Shown in pieces: positions 52,020 to 61,653 of a DNA stretch of 64,000 nucleotides. The stretch's first letter is position 1; every line of letters begins with the position of its first letter. The position numbers and the translations under genes are program-made. Origin of the DNA: Streptomyces sp. NBC_01276. GTDB lineage: Bacteria; Actinomycetota; Actinomycetes; Streptomycetales; Streptomycetaceae. Below the pieces are notes generated by a model. The model worked only from the letters and a program-made list of their open reading frames with translations, was not told the DNA's origin and did no database searches. The stretch lies in assembly GCF_041435355.1 (NCBI RefSeq), contig NZ_CP108442.1, forward strand, positions 6,570,501-6,634,500, given 5' to 3'.

Positions 52020-52703
52020 TCAGAAGAGCTCGGCCTGGACGGGGGCGGATGCCTTGGCGGGGCGACCGGCGGTCGTCTTCAGGTTGCGCAGGCTCCGGAT
52101 GGTTCCGGTGGAGTCGGCTTCGGCGATCAGCCGGCCGAAGACCTCGGCGGTGACTCGGACATCGGCCATGGCCCGGTGGCGGTCCCTGGGCCGGGGGATC
52201 TTGTAGTGGTCGAGGAGGGTGTCGAGCCGGTAGTTCTCAAGGCGGGGCAGGAGGCGTTTGGCGAGAAGGACCGTGTCGATCAGATCGATCGCGGCCAGAT
52301 GGGGGCAGTCCTCACGGCGGCGGTAGATCATGCCGCCCTCGACGGGGGCGTGGTGGGCGACCAGGAGGTAAGGCCCCGCCGTGAGGCAAGAGTCCAATGC
52401 GGCCAGTGCCTCGCCCGCGGTGGGCGCGTCGGCGAGCATGGCCGCGGTGATGCCGGTCTGCGCGGCTCCGGCGGGGGTGAGCGGGGCGAACTCCGGCGGC
52501 CGCATCAGCGATTCGTAGGCACCGACCTGCACCCACCCCCGGTGGGGCTGGTGGGTGAGGGCGAGGGCGGCGACCTCGATCGGCTGGGGCGGATGTCCGG
52601 CGGGGGTGGTCCCCTCAAAGTCGATGACGACGAAGGTGGTGTTGTGGAACAGCGGATCGCCCTCGAGCTGGCCACTCGGGGGCCGGCGGATATCCGCATT
52701 CAT
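52020..52703 (-). CDS. DEDD-family 3'-5' exonuclease (DnaQ-like)
   Basis: 227 aa, ATG overlapping the upstream stop (ATGA). ExoI VVIDFEGT, ExoII LVAHHAPVEGGMI and ExoIII HRAMADVRVT carry the DEDDh acidic residues and His. Coupling to two phosphotransferases is unexpected for a DNA exonuclease and suggests a nucleotide or RNA substrate, or simple co-regulation. Confidence 0.9.
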   Translation of the reverse strand: MNADIRRPPSGQLEGDPLFHNTTFVVIDFEGTTPAGHPPQPIEVAALALTHQPHRGWVQVGAYESLMRPPEFAPLTPAGAAQTGITAAMLADAPTAGEALAALDSCLTAGPYLLVAHHAPVEGGMIYRRREDCPHLAAIDLIDTVLLAKRLLPRLENYRLDTLLDHYKIPRPRDRHRAMADVRVTAEVFGRLIAEADSTGTIRSLRNLKTTAGRPAKASAPVQAELF

Positions 52704-53749
52704 GAGATGCCCCTTGGATGCCCGGTTTCGGCGGCGAGCGCGTCCTCGAGATCCACCAAGTTCTCGACCAGACGCCGGATGCCTCTCTGCCGTTCCGACC
52801 AGTACCGTTGCAGGTCGGCCTCGGCTTCGTCCGGGAGGTCGTACTCGGCGGTGGTGGCGCCGTAGAAGCTGAACAGCATGTACAGCAGCGCGATCCGCGC
52901 GCAATGCCGAACCTCGGCAATGGGCAGGGTCGGGTTCTCGGACCGGTAGGCGGCCGCCATCGCCAGAACGCAGTCGGCCCAGTGGTCGGAGTTGGCGAGG
53001 GTGCGCGGGTCGCACGCAGCCCGCCCGAGCTCCCAGGCAGGCAGCGCTCTGGCAGCTCGAAAGTCGATGACACCGGTGACGACACCGGCCTGGACGAGCA
53101 GGTTGGTGCGGCTGAGATCGGCGTGCAGGGCCTGCTCGACCAGGTCCTCGGGCAGATGGGCCCTCAGTCGGCCGACTTGGGTTTGCAGGTCCTCGCGTCG
53201 CTGGGCGATCTGGCCCCGCAGCTGGTCGAGGCTGTCAGCCTGCTGACGGCAGGCGGTGTCCAGAACCGTGTCGCACTTGGCCAGGGCCTCTTCGACAGAC
53301 CCCGTACGCCATCGCACGTGCTGGCGGCGCCGGGGGAGAGGATAGGCAGCCAGGACCCGGTGCATCCGGCCCAGGATCATGCCGGTGTGCTCCGCGAGCG
53401 CCACCGTCATCGCGGAGGTCGCGACGGTTCCAGGTGCCTCCTCGACCACCGCCCAGGGGCTGCAGTCGGCCAGGCTGAGCAGATTGCCGTCCCGGTCAGG
53501 CCATACCCGCGGTACCGGCAGCCGCGCGGCCCGACAGAACTCCGACATGTCCCATGCCGCCCGGGCCGCTTCCAGATCGGCCGACGCCGGGTACTCCTTG
53601 ACGTACAACCGCTGCCCGCTGGAGGTCACCACGCGCCAGTTGACGGTGTCGGTGCCCATCGGCACTTGCTCGACGGACTCCGCTTCGATGCCGTACCGGT
53701 CGGCCAGCACGTCGGCTGTCATTTCGCCCTCCCAGTTCATCTCCTCCAT
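52700..53749 (-). CDS. Aminoglycoside-phosphotransferase-like kinase (second of pair)
   Basis: 349 aa from ATG 53749; GTG 53758 (GTGA overlap) and ATG 53722 (best GGGAGG spacing) are alternatives. VNWRVVTSSGQRLYVKEYP gives the ATP-binding Lys; HADLSRTNLLV and GVIDFRAAR are the catalytic and metal-binding motifs of the APH/choline kinase fold. Substrate unknown; resistance is possible but nothing specific supports it. Confidence 0.88.
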   Translation of the reverse strand: MEEMNWEGEMTADVLADRYGIEAESVEQVPMGTDTVNWRVVTSSGQRLYVKEYPASADLEAARAAWDMSEFCRAARLPVPRVWPDRDGNLLSLADCSPWAVVEEAPGTVATSAMTVALAEHTGMILGRMHRVLAAYPLPRRRQHVRWRTGSVEEALAKCDTVLDTACRQQADSLDQLRGQIAQRREDLQTQVGRLRAHLPEDLVEQALHADLSRTNLLVQAGVVTGVIDFRAARALPAWELGRAACDPRTLANSDHWADCVLAMAAAYRSENPTLPIAEVRHCARIALLYMLFSFYGATTAEYDLPDEAEADLQRYWSERQRGIRRLVENLVDLEDALAAETGHPRGIS

Positions 53750-53754
53750 GACGG

Positions 53755-54657
53755 TCACCGCCTCCTGGACGGGGAGCGCATGATGCCGTGGTTGTAGTGG
53801 ACCCGGAGGTTCTCGAGCATGGTGTGGGCCGCGTCGACGGTCTCCACGTCCCGGTGTTCCAGACCCCACTGCAGGGCGCTCACGGCGTCCTGGGCGCCGT
53901 AGGCCAAACATGCGTGCTGTTCGGCCTGAGTGAGGTCGCGCCCGAAGCCGTCGTAGAAGGCAGCGCGGACATTGGGGCGGGAGGCGAGGATGCGCAGTTC
54001 GAGGCGGGGGAGATCGCGCTTCACGGCGGGCTCGACGCAGGTCCGCTCGAAGTCGATCAGCCGCAGGGTTCGGGTGGTGCCGTCCCACAACCAGTTCCTG
54101 GGCTGGTAGTCGGCGTGGGACACGTGCATCGGCAGCTCGCCGGGGCGCTCCCGGGTAAGGTCGCGCAGCATCACGCCGACATCGGCCGGCAGGTACAGCG
54201 CGGCATCGTTGAGCATCTTCTCCACGGCTGCCGCCCACTCGGCCTCGCCCTCGGCCGAGTACGAGGCCGTGGAGGTCGGAGCGGAGTGGAGCAGCGCCAG
54301 CAGGTAGCCGGCCTGCTGGTATGCCTCCAGCTCCTCCTTACCTTCCAGAGCGTGGCTGCGGACGCTGCGTCCGGCGACCGGCGTGATCACGATGGCTAGC
54401 GCTTCGGTGTCGGCCGCGACCAGCGTGGGAGCGCGCCCCGCACCTAGGCAGTGGGTCCACCGCTGGTAGGCCTCAACCTCGCGGCGGTGCCCCTTCGGAC
54501 AGGCATGCCGCTTCACGAACCGCCGCTGGCCGTCACTGCCTCGTACTTCCCAGACTCGGGGGCGGTCGGGGCCCGGCCACGAATGCTCGGCGACGACCTC
54601 GAAGGTGCCGGCCACCGTGGTGATCAGGTCTTCGATCGTCGCGGGGATGTCGGTCAT
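53755..54657 (-). CDS. Aminoglycoside-phosphotransferase-like kinase (first of pair)
   Basis: 300 aa from ATG 54657 with GGAAGGG upstream. QRRFVKRHACPKGHRREVEAY (ATP Lys), VSHADYQPRNWLW (catalytic Asp) and LRLIDFERT (metal) match the APH fold. It differs considerably from its neighbour, so the pair is not a recent duplication. Confidence 0.88.
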   Translation of the reverse strand: MTDIPATIEDLITTVAGTFEVVAEHSWPGPDRPRVWEVRGSDGQRRFVKRHACPKGHRREVEAYQRWTHCLGAGRAPTLVAADTEALAIVITPVAGRSVRSHALEGKEELEAYQQAGYLLALLHSAPTSTASYSAEGEAEWAAAVEKMLNDAALYLPADVGVMLRDLTRERPGELPMHVSHADYQPRNWLWDGTTRTLRLIDFERTCVEPAVKRDLPRLELRILASRPNVRAAFYDGFGRDLTQAEQHACLAYGAQDAVSALQWGLEHRDVETVDAAHTMLENLRVHYNHGIMRSPSRRR

Positions 54658-54787
54658 GCCGATGCGCCCTTCCAATCGGCCGCCCACCCAGAATGATCAC
54701 GTGAAGTAACTGTGCGGGTGCGCAGTGTCGTCTTGTTGTGTGGGGGAGTAGCTTGCCAAGGGCCACTGACAACGTGGTCCTCTGCAG

Positions 54788-55261
54788 CTACGTGACCTGG
54801 TGGCCGCCGGTTCCGTGGGAGGCGTCGAGTACGCCGAACATCCAGCCCAGGGTGATCAGGTGCGGGTCGTGCTCGGCGCTCCAGCGCGCCCGCAGCGCTC
54901 GGATCCGCTTCTTCATGGCGTCGTGGGAGAGGCCGCAGTGCTGTGCGATCTCGGCGTATGTGCCGTCCAGGGCGAGCGACCAGAGAATCTTGGTCTCGAC
55001 GTCATCGACGCCGCCGGGCGGTGGCGTTGTCGGCTCCGGCCGGGGCAGCTGCTCGGTGACGTAGCACGCGTGGACCAGGGCATGACGGTGGCGCACTCCG
55101 GCACGCCGGTTCCCGTGCGACATCTGGATCGCGACGGTGCCCTCGGCGAGGCCCAGTTCGGCTGCCGCCTTGGCGGTGCTCATGCCCCGGGCGAGGGTTC
55201 CGGCGATCTTCACCTGTGCCGGGGTCGGATGTGAGGCGGCCGTGGCGGTCCGTGCGGGCAT
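54788..55261 (-). CDS. Double helix-turn-helix regulator (LuxR/sigma-70-like)
   Basis: 157 aa. Two helix-turn-helix units: GTLARGMSTAKAAAELGLAEGTVAIQM (about 20-47) and GTYAEIAQHCGLSHDAMKKRI (about 109-129). No receiver or sensor domain. It stands just downstream of the ligase/permease pair on the same strand and may regulate it. Confidence 0.75.
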   Translation of the reverse strand: MPARTATAASHPTPAQVKIAGTLARGMSTAKAAAELGLAEGTVAIQMSHGNRRAGVRHRHALVHACYVTEQLPRPEPTTPPPGGVDDVETKILWSLALDGTYAEIAQHCGLSHDAMKKRIRALRARWSAEHDPHLITLGWMFGVLDASHGTGGHQVT

Positions 55262-55367
55262 GAGCGGGTCCTTTCATTTCGTCGGCGGCGTGGCGGTGCA
55301 GGTTGGGCAGACCCCGGCCGAGGGGGGAACGCTCCCGGCCGGAGTCTGGTCTTGGTGCGGCGGGAGA

Positions 55368-56813
55368 TCAGGCGCGGGTGAACCAGCGGGCCTGATCCGC
55401 GTCGGTGACGATGCCGCGGTGGTGGTCGAGTTCGAGCTGCGCGAGGTGGGCGTAGTGCTCGACCACGCTCTTTCCGAACGCCTCTTGGGCGACGGGACTG
55501 TGCCGGAACGCAGAGCGGGCCTGATCGAGGGTGAGGGGCAGGAGAGCCGCGTCGGTGGCCTCGTAGGCGTTGGCGGTGCAGGGCGCCGGCGGGGTGAGCT
55601 GCCGCTCGATGCCATGGGTCATCGAAGCGAGCGCTGCGGAGAGAGCGAGGTACGGGTTCGCGTCTGCCCCCGGAACGCGGATCTCCAGGTGCACGCCCGC
55701 CCTGTGCCCGGTGACCCGCACGGCGCAGGTGCGGTTGTCCCACCCCCACGTCATGCGAGTGGGGGCGAAGGAGCCGGGCACATACCGCTTATAGGAGTTG
55801 ACGTTCGGCGCGTACAGCGGGGCGAGCCCCGGTAGCGCCATCAGTAGCCCGGCGATTGCCTGCTCGCCGATCCCGGACAGCCGTCCGGTCGGATCGGTGA
55901 TCAGCGGGTTGCCGCTGCGGGTGAGGGAGATGTGCAGGTGGAGTCCGCTGGCGATGCCGGTCTGGGGGGAGGCCATGAACGTGGCTGTCATGCCGGACCG
56001 GCCCGCCAGGGTGCGCACGGCGTGCTTGAAGACGAGGTGGTTGTCGCACGCGGGCAGCGCGGCGCCGTAGGGGAAGGTGACCTCCACCTGGCCCGGCGCG
56101 CCTTCGGTCTTGATCGCCTCGACGGGCATGCCCGCCTTGGACAGCGAGCCCTGGAGGCGGCGGAAGAGTCGGTCGGTGTCCGGCGTGTGGTCGAGGGCGT
56201 AGTCCAGGTTCTCCTCGGCCACCGGCATGAGTCCGCCCGGGCCGATGCCCGTGGCCGGGGTGTAGGTGCCGCGGTAGAGCATGAACTCGGTCTCCAGGCC
56301 GGCCTGGGCGTGCAGCCCGTGGGCGGCTAACCGGGTCAGCTGGTGCCGCAGAATCTCGCGTGGCGCAACCTCGATGGGCTCCTCGCCCAGGCCGATCGCG
56401 TTGCCGAGAATGAGCGCGGTGCGCGGCATCCACGGCAGGGTGCGCAGCGTCGAGGGGTCCGGCACGACCGTCATGTCCTCGTACCCGCTCGCCCAGGACG
56501 TGAGGGCGAACCCGTCGGCGGGCGTCATGTCGACGTCGGTGGCCAGCAGGTAGGCGCACATCTCAGCACCGCCGTCGAGGACGCGGTTGAGGAAGTGCCG
56601 CGCCCCGTACCGTTTGCCCTTGAGGCGGCCCTGCAGGTCCGGAACGGCGAGGAGGACGGTGTCGATTACGCCGGCTGCGACGGCCTTGCGTAGCTCGTCG
56701 ACGCTGAACGCCCGGGCCGGCCGCCGCTGGCCAGTGGACGTGGTCTCGATGTCGGGCTGCGCCGGGCTGCTCGGGCAGGACGTCGCGCTGGCCGGGGTAG
56801 GGAGGGCGGTCAT
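55368..56813 (-). CDS. Glutamine-synthetase-type ligase (gamma-glutamyl ligase candidate)
   Basis: 481 aa from ATG 56813, sharing one base with the permease stop (TGATG). LETEFMLYRG, GQVEVTFPYGAAL, HLHISLTR, KRYVPGSFAPTRMTWGWDNR and LEIRVPGADANPYLALSAAL are the ordered metal and ATP sites of GS. Length and the coupling to an amino-acid/polyamine permease suggest a GlnA3/PuuA-like gamma-glutamylation of an amine rather than ammonia assimilation. Confidence 0.92.
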   Translation of the reverse strand: MTALPTPASATSCPSSPAQPDIETTSTGQRRPARAFSVDELRKAVAAGVIDTVLLAVPDLQGRLKGKRYGARHFLNRVLDGGAEMCAYLLATDVDMTPADGFALTSWASGYEDMTVVPDPSTLRTLPWMPRTALILGNAIGLGEEPIEVAPREILRHQLTRLAAHGLHAQAGLETEFMLYRGTYTPATGIGPGGLMPVAEENLDYALDHTPDTDRLFRRLQGSLSKAGMPVEAIKTEGAPGQVEVTFPYGAALPACDNHLVFKHAVRTLAGRSGMTATFMASPQTGIASGLHLHISLTRSGNPLITDPTGRLSGIGEQAIAGLLMALPGLAPLYAPNVNSYKRYVPGSFAPTRMTWGWDNRTCAVRVTGHRAGVHLEIRVPGADANPYLALSAALASMTHGIERQLTPPAPCTANAYEATDAALLPLTLDQARSAFRHSPVAQEAFGKSVVEHYAHLAQLELDHHRGIVTDADQARWFTRA

Positions 56814-58348
56814 CAGATGACCTCTTCCTGGATCCTGGCCATGCCCGAACCCGCATCGGCTGCCGCGGTCGGCACCTTGTAGTCCCGTCCCGCGATGCGC
56901 CACCACAGGGTGGCCAGGGCGAGGACGACCAGCAGGGCGATGGGCGCGTAGTTGAACGTGGTCACGGAGAAGAGCCCGGAGTCGGGCCGGGTCTGGGGGA
57001 GGCAGAACAGCACGGTCACGAAGACCACCCAGGCCACGGCGACGGTGCCGACGGGCACGCCCCAGCGGCCCAGGTTCCAGGGGCCGGGCTGGAAGCGGTG
57101 GCGGTTGCGGATCCGCAGATAGATCGGGATGGCGTAGGCGGGCGTGATCCCGATGACGTTGATCGCGGTGACGGCGGCGTAGGCGGTCGGGCTGTACAGC
57201 GAGGGCAGCGCTAGGACTGCGGCCACGCCGACCGCCAGCCATACCGCGCGGGTCGGGGTGCCAGTACGGGCATCGACGTGACGCCACAGCTTAGACCCGG
57301 GCAGGGCGCCGTCCCGGGAGAAGGCGAACACCATCCGGCTAGCGGCGGCCGTCTCGGCGTTGCCGCAGAACAGCTGCGCGACGATCACTACCAGCAGCAG
57401 GGCCTTCGCGCCGGCAGTGCCGAGGGCGTCGAGGAAGATATGTGCCGGTGGCACGCCGGTGGCGGTGGCCTGGGTGGCGGCGTAGTCCTGGATCGCGAAG
57501 GTCAGCCCGGCCAGCAGCACGAACCCGGCCAGCCACGACCAGCCGATCGCCCGCATGATCCCGCGAGAGGCGGAGACCTGGGCGTTGGTGGTCTCCTCCG
57601 ACAGGTGCGCGGAGGCGTCGTAACCGCTGAAGGTGTACTGGGCGAGCAGCAGCCCGATCAGCACGACGTACAGCGAGCCGGACCAGCCGGTGTTGTTGAC
57701 GAACTCCCCGAAGACGAAGGACGGCGACTGGTGGCGTGACGGCACGATCGCGAGCGCCCCGACGATCACGGCGACCCCGCCCAGGTGCCACCACACGCTG
57801 ATGGAGTTCAGGATGCTCACCAGCCGGACCCCGAAAAGGTTGAGGGTGGCGTGCAGCGCGAGGATGCAGAAGTAGATCGCCATGATCTTGCCCGGTGTCG
57901 GGGCGAAGCCGAACTGCAGGTTCAAGAAGGCGCCGGTGAACAGCGCGGCCCCGTAGTCGATGCCGGCGATCGCACCGAGCAGACCGAGCAGGTTGAGCCA
58001 GCCGGTGTACCAGCCCCACTTGCGCCCGCCGAGCTGTTCGGCCTGGTAGTAGAGGGCGCCGGAGGTGGGGTAAGCGGAGGTGACCTCAGCGAGGCCGGCT
58101 CCGACGAGCATCACCATGGCGCCGACGGCGATCCAGCCCCACATCATCACGGCGGGGCCGCCGGTCGCGAGGCCGAAGCCGTACAGGGTCATGCAGCCGC
58201 TGAGCACGGAGATCACCGAGAAGCTGATGGCGAAGTTGCCGAACGGCCCCATGCGGCGGGCCAGCACCGGCTCGTAGCCCAGTTCCCGAAGGAACGCGTC
58301 ATCTGACTGGGCCCCCGCCGCGCGGCGAGTCGGGCGTGTTCGTAACAC
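56813..58348 (-). CDS. APC-family amino-acid/amine permease
   Basis: 511 aa from GTG 58348, seven bases after GGAGG. Twelve TM helices, with the TM1 region FAISFSVISVLSGCMTLYGFGL and the TM2 region SAYPTSGALYYQAEQLGG of the APC superfamily. Coupled to the GS-type ligase. It probably imports the amine or amino acid that the ligase then modifies. Confidence 0.93.
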   Translation of the reverse strand: MLRTRPTRRAAGAQSDDAFLRELGYEPVLARRMGPFGNFAISFSVISVLSGCMTLYGFGLATGGPAVMMWGWIAVGAMVMLVGAGLAEVTSAYPTSGALYYQAEQLGGRKWGWYTGWLNLLGLLGAIAGIDYGAALFTGAFLNLQFGFAPTPGKIMAIYFCILALHATLNLFGVRLVSILNSISVWWHLGGVAVIVGALAIVPSRHQSPSFVFGEFVNNTGWSGSLYVVLIGLLLAQYTFSGYDASAHLSEETTNAQVSASRGIMRAIGWSWLAGFVLLAGLTFAIQDYAATQATATGVPPAHIFLDALGTAGAKALLLVVIVAQLFCGNAETAAASRMVFAFSRDGALPGSKLWRHVDARTGTPTRAVWLAVGVAAVLALPSLYSPTAYAAVTAINVIGITPAYAIPIYLRIRNRHRFQPGPWNLGRWGVPVGTVAVAWVVFVTVLFCLPQTRPDSGLFSVTTFNYAPIALLVVLALATLWWRIAGRDYKVPTAAADAGSGMARIQEEVI

Positions 58349-58426
58349 TGGACATCCTCCATGGAATGGGTGGAACGAGGTCAAAAGTCAGGTACATGCC
58401 AAGTCGCGTTTTGCTGTACGCGACGG

Positions 58427-59443
58427 TCAGCGCACCGGTCCGGCGCGAGGTGCGTGGGTGCGTGCGAAGGACAGGGACTCCCGGCGGGCCCGCAGCAGCA
58501 GAACCTCGCCGCCGTCGGGATGGTTCGGGTCCTCATGGACGGACGCCCACGGCTCCCGCGAGGCGTAGGTGCCCGCGGCTGTGAACACCTCGGCGGCCTC
58601 CACGAATCGGTGACCGGCCCACAAGGCGTACGCGAGGTGGTGCAGGTCCGTCACCGAGCGCGGCGCGGTGTCCGGCTGCTTGAACCAGTGGTGGAACGCC
58701 TTGACTGTGTATGTGATCGTCGGCTCCTGCGCCCACTGCCGTCGCCACAGCGGATCGGCACGGCGCTGGAGGGACTGCTGCCGGCACTGCTCGACGAGCG
58801 CGTACAGCGGCAACAGCAGCAACGGGGAACCCGCCGGCGACCACGAAGCCACCCATCGGCCGAAGTCGAAGACAGCGGCGAGTGAGGCCGCCGGTGGGAC
58901 GGGGCGGGCCAGTATGAACTGCAGGATCCGGTGGTACGCCTCCCGGTTGTACGGGTCGCGCTGGTTGATCCCGTGCAGAAGCCCCCACGGCCCGCTCGGC
59001 AGCATCGGCTCTGCCGATTCCTCACGGTGCTCCCGCCGCACCTGGCGTCCATCGATCTGTGCGAGGGTGAGCAAGCAGATCCAGGGCACCGGATCCCGCG
59101 GCTCCCGGTGCGCCATCATCAGCGAGGCATGTCGTGCAGCCTCCTCCAATGCCGCAGCGCCTGCATGCTGCTGGTGATGGGCGCGCAGGGCTCGCTCCAC
59201 CGAGACGCGGGCACGCATCACCTGTGCGTCGTAACTGTTCGGCTCCTCCTCCAGCCACACGCCCATCACGTCGGAGTGGGCAGCGGTGACCGCCAGCACC
59301 TGCGTACGCGACGTCCGCAGCCCCCACTGCCCACCAGTTGCCGCCAGCAAGTCACGCGCCGGTCTCCACCGGCCGGCCTGCAACTCGACCATGGCCATAC
59401 CGAGGGCTTCATCGGTGCCAGCCGGGTGGTACACGGGGCGCAT
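58427..59443 (-). CDS. Hypothetical helical (TPR-like) protein
   Basis: 338 aa from ATG 59443. Helical repeats of TPR character (ALGMAMVELQAGRWRPARDLLAAT; RFVEAAEVFTAAGTYASREP), and conserved-looking blocks such as EPRDPVPWICLLTLAQ and WGLLHGINQRDPYNREAYHRIL. Streptomyces has many such proteins of unknown function. No enzymatic motif. Confidence 0.75.
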   Translation of the reverse strand: MRPVYHPAGTDEALGMAMVELQAGRWRPARDLLAATGGQWGLRTSRTQVLAVTAAHSDVMGVWLEEEPNSYDAQVMRARVSVERALRAHHQQHAGAAALEEAARHASLMMAHREPRDPVPWICLLTLAQIDGRQVRREHREESAEPMLPSGPWGLLHGINQRDPYNREAYHRILQFILARPVPPAASLAAVFDFGRWVASWSPAGSPLLLLPLYALVEQCRQQSLQRRADPLWRRQWAQEPTITYTVKAFHHWFKQPDTAPRSVTDLHHLAYALWAGHRFVEAAEVFTAAGTYASREPWASVHEDPNHPDGGEVLLLRARRESLSFARTHAPRAGPVR

Positions 59444-59645
59444 CAGTGCGCCTCGTGACCGGGGTCGTCGACGGTCGCAGTCGAGGGCGGCCGGGAAAGC
59501 TGAAACCTCGTGCTCTCGATCGCGGCACAAGGGTGCGTCATGCTTTTCGCGGTCATCGAATGCTTCCTCGGCAGAGAGAGGGACGTTGGTGCCGGACAGG
59601 ATCGCTGCGCGGCCGGAGAGAGCCACCGGACTGCCAGCGCCCGGT

Positions 59646-59840
59646 CTAGAACTTGATCCCGCTGATCAGGCGCGCGACGTTCGTCGCGACCTCGGAGATC
59701 GCGGGGGCCATCGAAGAGCTGGCCAGGTAGAACCCCAGGAGGACGCACACGACGGCGTGCCCGGCTTTCAGTCCGCCCTTCTTGACGAAGAGGATGACGA
59801 GGACCGCGAGCAGCACGACAGCGGAGATGCTGACCGCCAT
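59646..59840 (-). CDS. Small membrane protein
   Basis: 64 aa from ATG 59840 with AGGGGGA upstream. Two hydrophobic stretches (SISAVVLLAVLVILFVKKGG; AGHAVVCVLLGFYLASSSMAP). Similar small proteins are common in Streptomyces; function unknown. Confidence 0.7.
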   Translation of the reverse strand: MAVSISAVVLLAVLVILFVKKGGLKAGHAVVCVLLGFYLASSSMAPAISEVATNVARLISGIKF

Positions 59841-60136
59841 GGATGTGTCCCCCTTCCGAACCGTCGGTGACGTGGCTCGTTCCCGGCCCCAAGTCCCCCG
59901 CACCGGAGCCCAAGCCCATTCCCAACGACATTGCTGAGGAACCGGTGCGAGAGGTACACAGGACCAGACGAACTCGTGCTGCGAGTGGCAATCGGCCCTG
60001 AACAGAGGCTGATTGAGGCACAAGGCTGACTGGGAAACGCCCGGTGTGCACATTGCGCTGGTGATATCACTGGGGTGATCTCGGTTTTCGGCGGGCTACG
60101 CCGGCGGCTGGTGCACTTTCGTTTGGGGAGGTACGG

Positions 60137-61651
60137 GTGGCCCAGCAGGCGCTGCGACAGTGCGACGACTGCGGCTGCAGGCTCAGCCAGTACAACCCGG
60201 ACGGCCTCTGCTCCGCTTGCGCGCGATCTCGCATCCCTTCCGCCCCCGCGTTACCCGCCGTACCGGAGCGGGTGTGGCAAGACGTCGATGTCCGGCAGGC
60301 CCTTGCAGCCTTGGACTTCGGCAAGGCCAGCCGTTTGATCAGACAGCGAGGCTCGCTGCGCCAGGAGGACATCGCCCAGCTCACAGGATTGAGCCAGGCG
60401 TTCTTGTCCATGCTGGAGTCGGGCAGCCGACGCCTCACCAACATCGACAAGATCATCGAATTTGTCGCAGGCGTCGGCGCCCCTGCCGAGCTCGTCCAGC
60501 TCCCGCTCCCACGGTCAGCAGGGAGACCGCTTCAGCAGCCCGCGGATCAGTCAGCCGGAGATCTCGACCCAACCCTGCCCTGGACCGCGGCCCGTATGGT
60601 GGCGGCACTGGACCATGCGGTTGGAGGCGACGTGATTGACCGCCGGCAGTTCCTTACGGTGAGCGGCATCGCGCTCACCGCCTTCGTCCACCACTGGAGC
60701 ACCGCCGAGGCCGAGCCCCTTCAACGCGCCACGGAAGGAAGCCAGCTCGCCCCGGAACTGCTGGACAACCTGCAGGCGACCACCGACCGCCTGCGCATCA
60801 TGGATGCCAGCGCCGGTAGCGGCACCCTCACCGAGCTCGGCGACGCGCACCTCGAACTCCTCAAACGCCTTCTGCAAAAGGCGTCATACACCGAAGACAC
60901 CGGGCGACGCTTGGCCGCCATCGTCGCCGACACCGCCACACAGACCGGCTGGTTCGCCTTCGACTCCGGACGCCACGACCACGCGCAGAGCTATCTGCTC
61001 GCCGCACTCCGCGCGGCCAAGGTCTCCGGCGACGACCGCCTGGGGGCCGGCGCCCTGTCCTACCTGGCCATCCACGGCTACTCCACCGGACAGCCGCGCA
61101 ACGCGGTCACAGCGGCGCGAGCCGCCCGAGAGAAGATCAGGACCTTGGGCACCCCCGCCCTGGAGGCGATGCTGCTGACCCGGCAGGCACGCGGGCACGC
61201 CAAGCTCGGCGAACGGCAGGCAGCCATCATCGCACTTGGCGAGGCAGCCGAACTCTGCGCCCGGGGGCGTTCCGAGTTCGACCCCCACTGGCTGTACTGG
61301 ATCAACGAAGGCGAGATCCACGGCCAGTCCGGGAGCGCCTATCTCGACCTGGACGATGCGCCCCATGCCGCCGTCAGCTTCACCGAGGCGCGAAAGGCCC
61401 TGAACCCGGCAGACCAGCGCACCAACGCTCTGTTTCTTTCCCGCGCGGCGTCCGCCTACCTCCGGAAGGGCGAGCTCGAAGCAGGCTGCGCCACGGCACA
61501 CCATGCGCTCGACCTTGCCGAACAGCTCCAATCGGCCCGTCTCAATGAGCACATCGAGGGAATGATCGGTGACCTCGCCCCGGTCCGCCGGAACCCGTAC
61601 GCTCGGGAGCTGATCGACCGTGCCGCTCTCGTGACGGGTGCAAGGAGCTGA
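60137..61651 (+). CDS. XRE regulator with N-terminal zinc ribbon and TPR sensor
   Basis: 504 aa from GTG 60137 with GGAGG upstream. A CxxC zinc ribbon (QCDDCGCRL ... GLCSAC, about 8-28) precedes an XRE helix-turn-helix (about 52-118: LRQEDIAQLTGLSQAFLSMLESGSRRL). The C-terminal ~330 residues are TPR-like helices, the form used by peptide- or ligand-sensing regulators. A HAD gene follows two bases later, so it probably shares the transcript. Confidence 0.9.
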   Translation: MAQQALRQCDDCGCRLSQYNPDGLCSACARSRIPSAPALPAVPERVWQDVDVRQALAALDFGKASRLIRQRGSLRQEDIAQLTGLSQAFLSMLESGSRRLTNIDKIIEFVAGVGAPAELVQLPLPRSAGRPLQQPADQSAGDLDPTLPWTAARMVAALDHAVGGDVIDRRQFLTVSGIALTAFVHHWSTAEAEPLQRATEGSQLAPELLDNLQATTDRLRIMDASAGSGTLTELGDAHLELLKRLLQKASYTEDTGRRLAAIVADTATQTGWFAFDSGRHDHAQSYLLAALRAAKVSGDDRLGAGALSYLAIHGYSTGQPRNAVTAARAAREKIRTLGTPALEAMLLTRQARGHAKLGERQAAIIALGEAAELCARGRSEFDPHWLYWINEGEIHGQSGSAYLDLDDAPHAAVSFTEARKALNPADQRTNALFLSRAASAYLRKGELEAGCATAHHALDLAEQLQSARLNEHIEGMIGDLAPVRRNPYARELIDRAALVTGARS

Positions 61652-61653
61652 AC

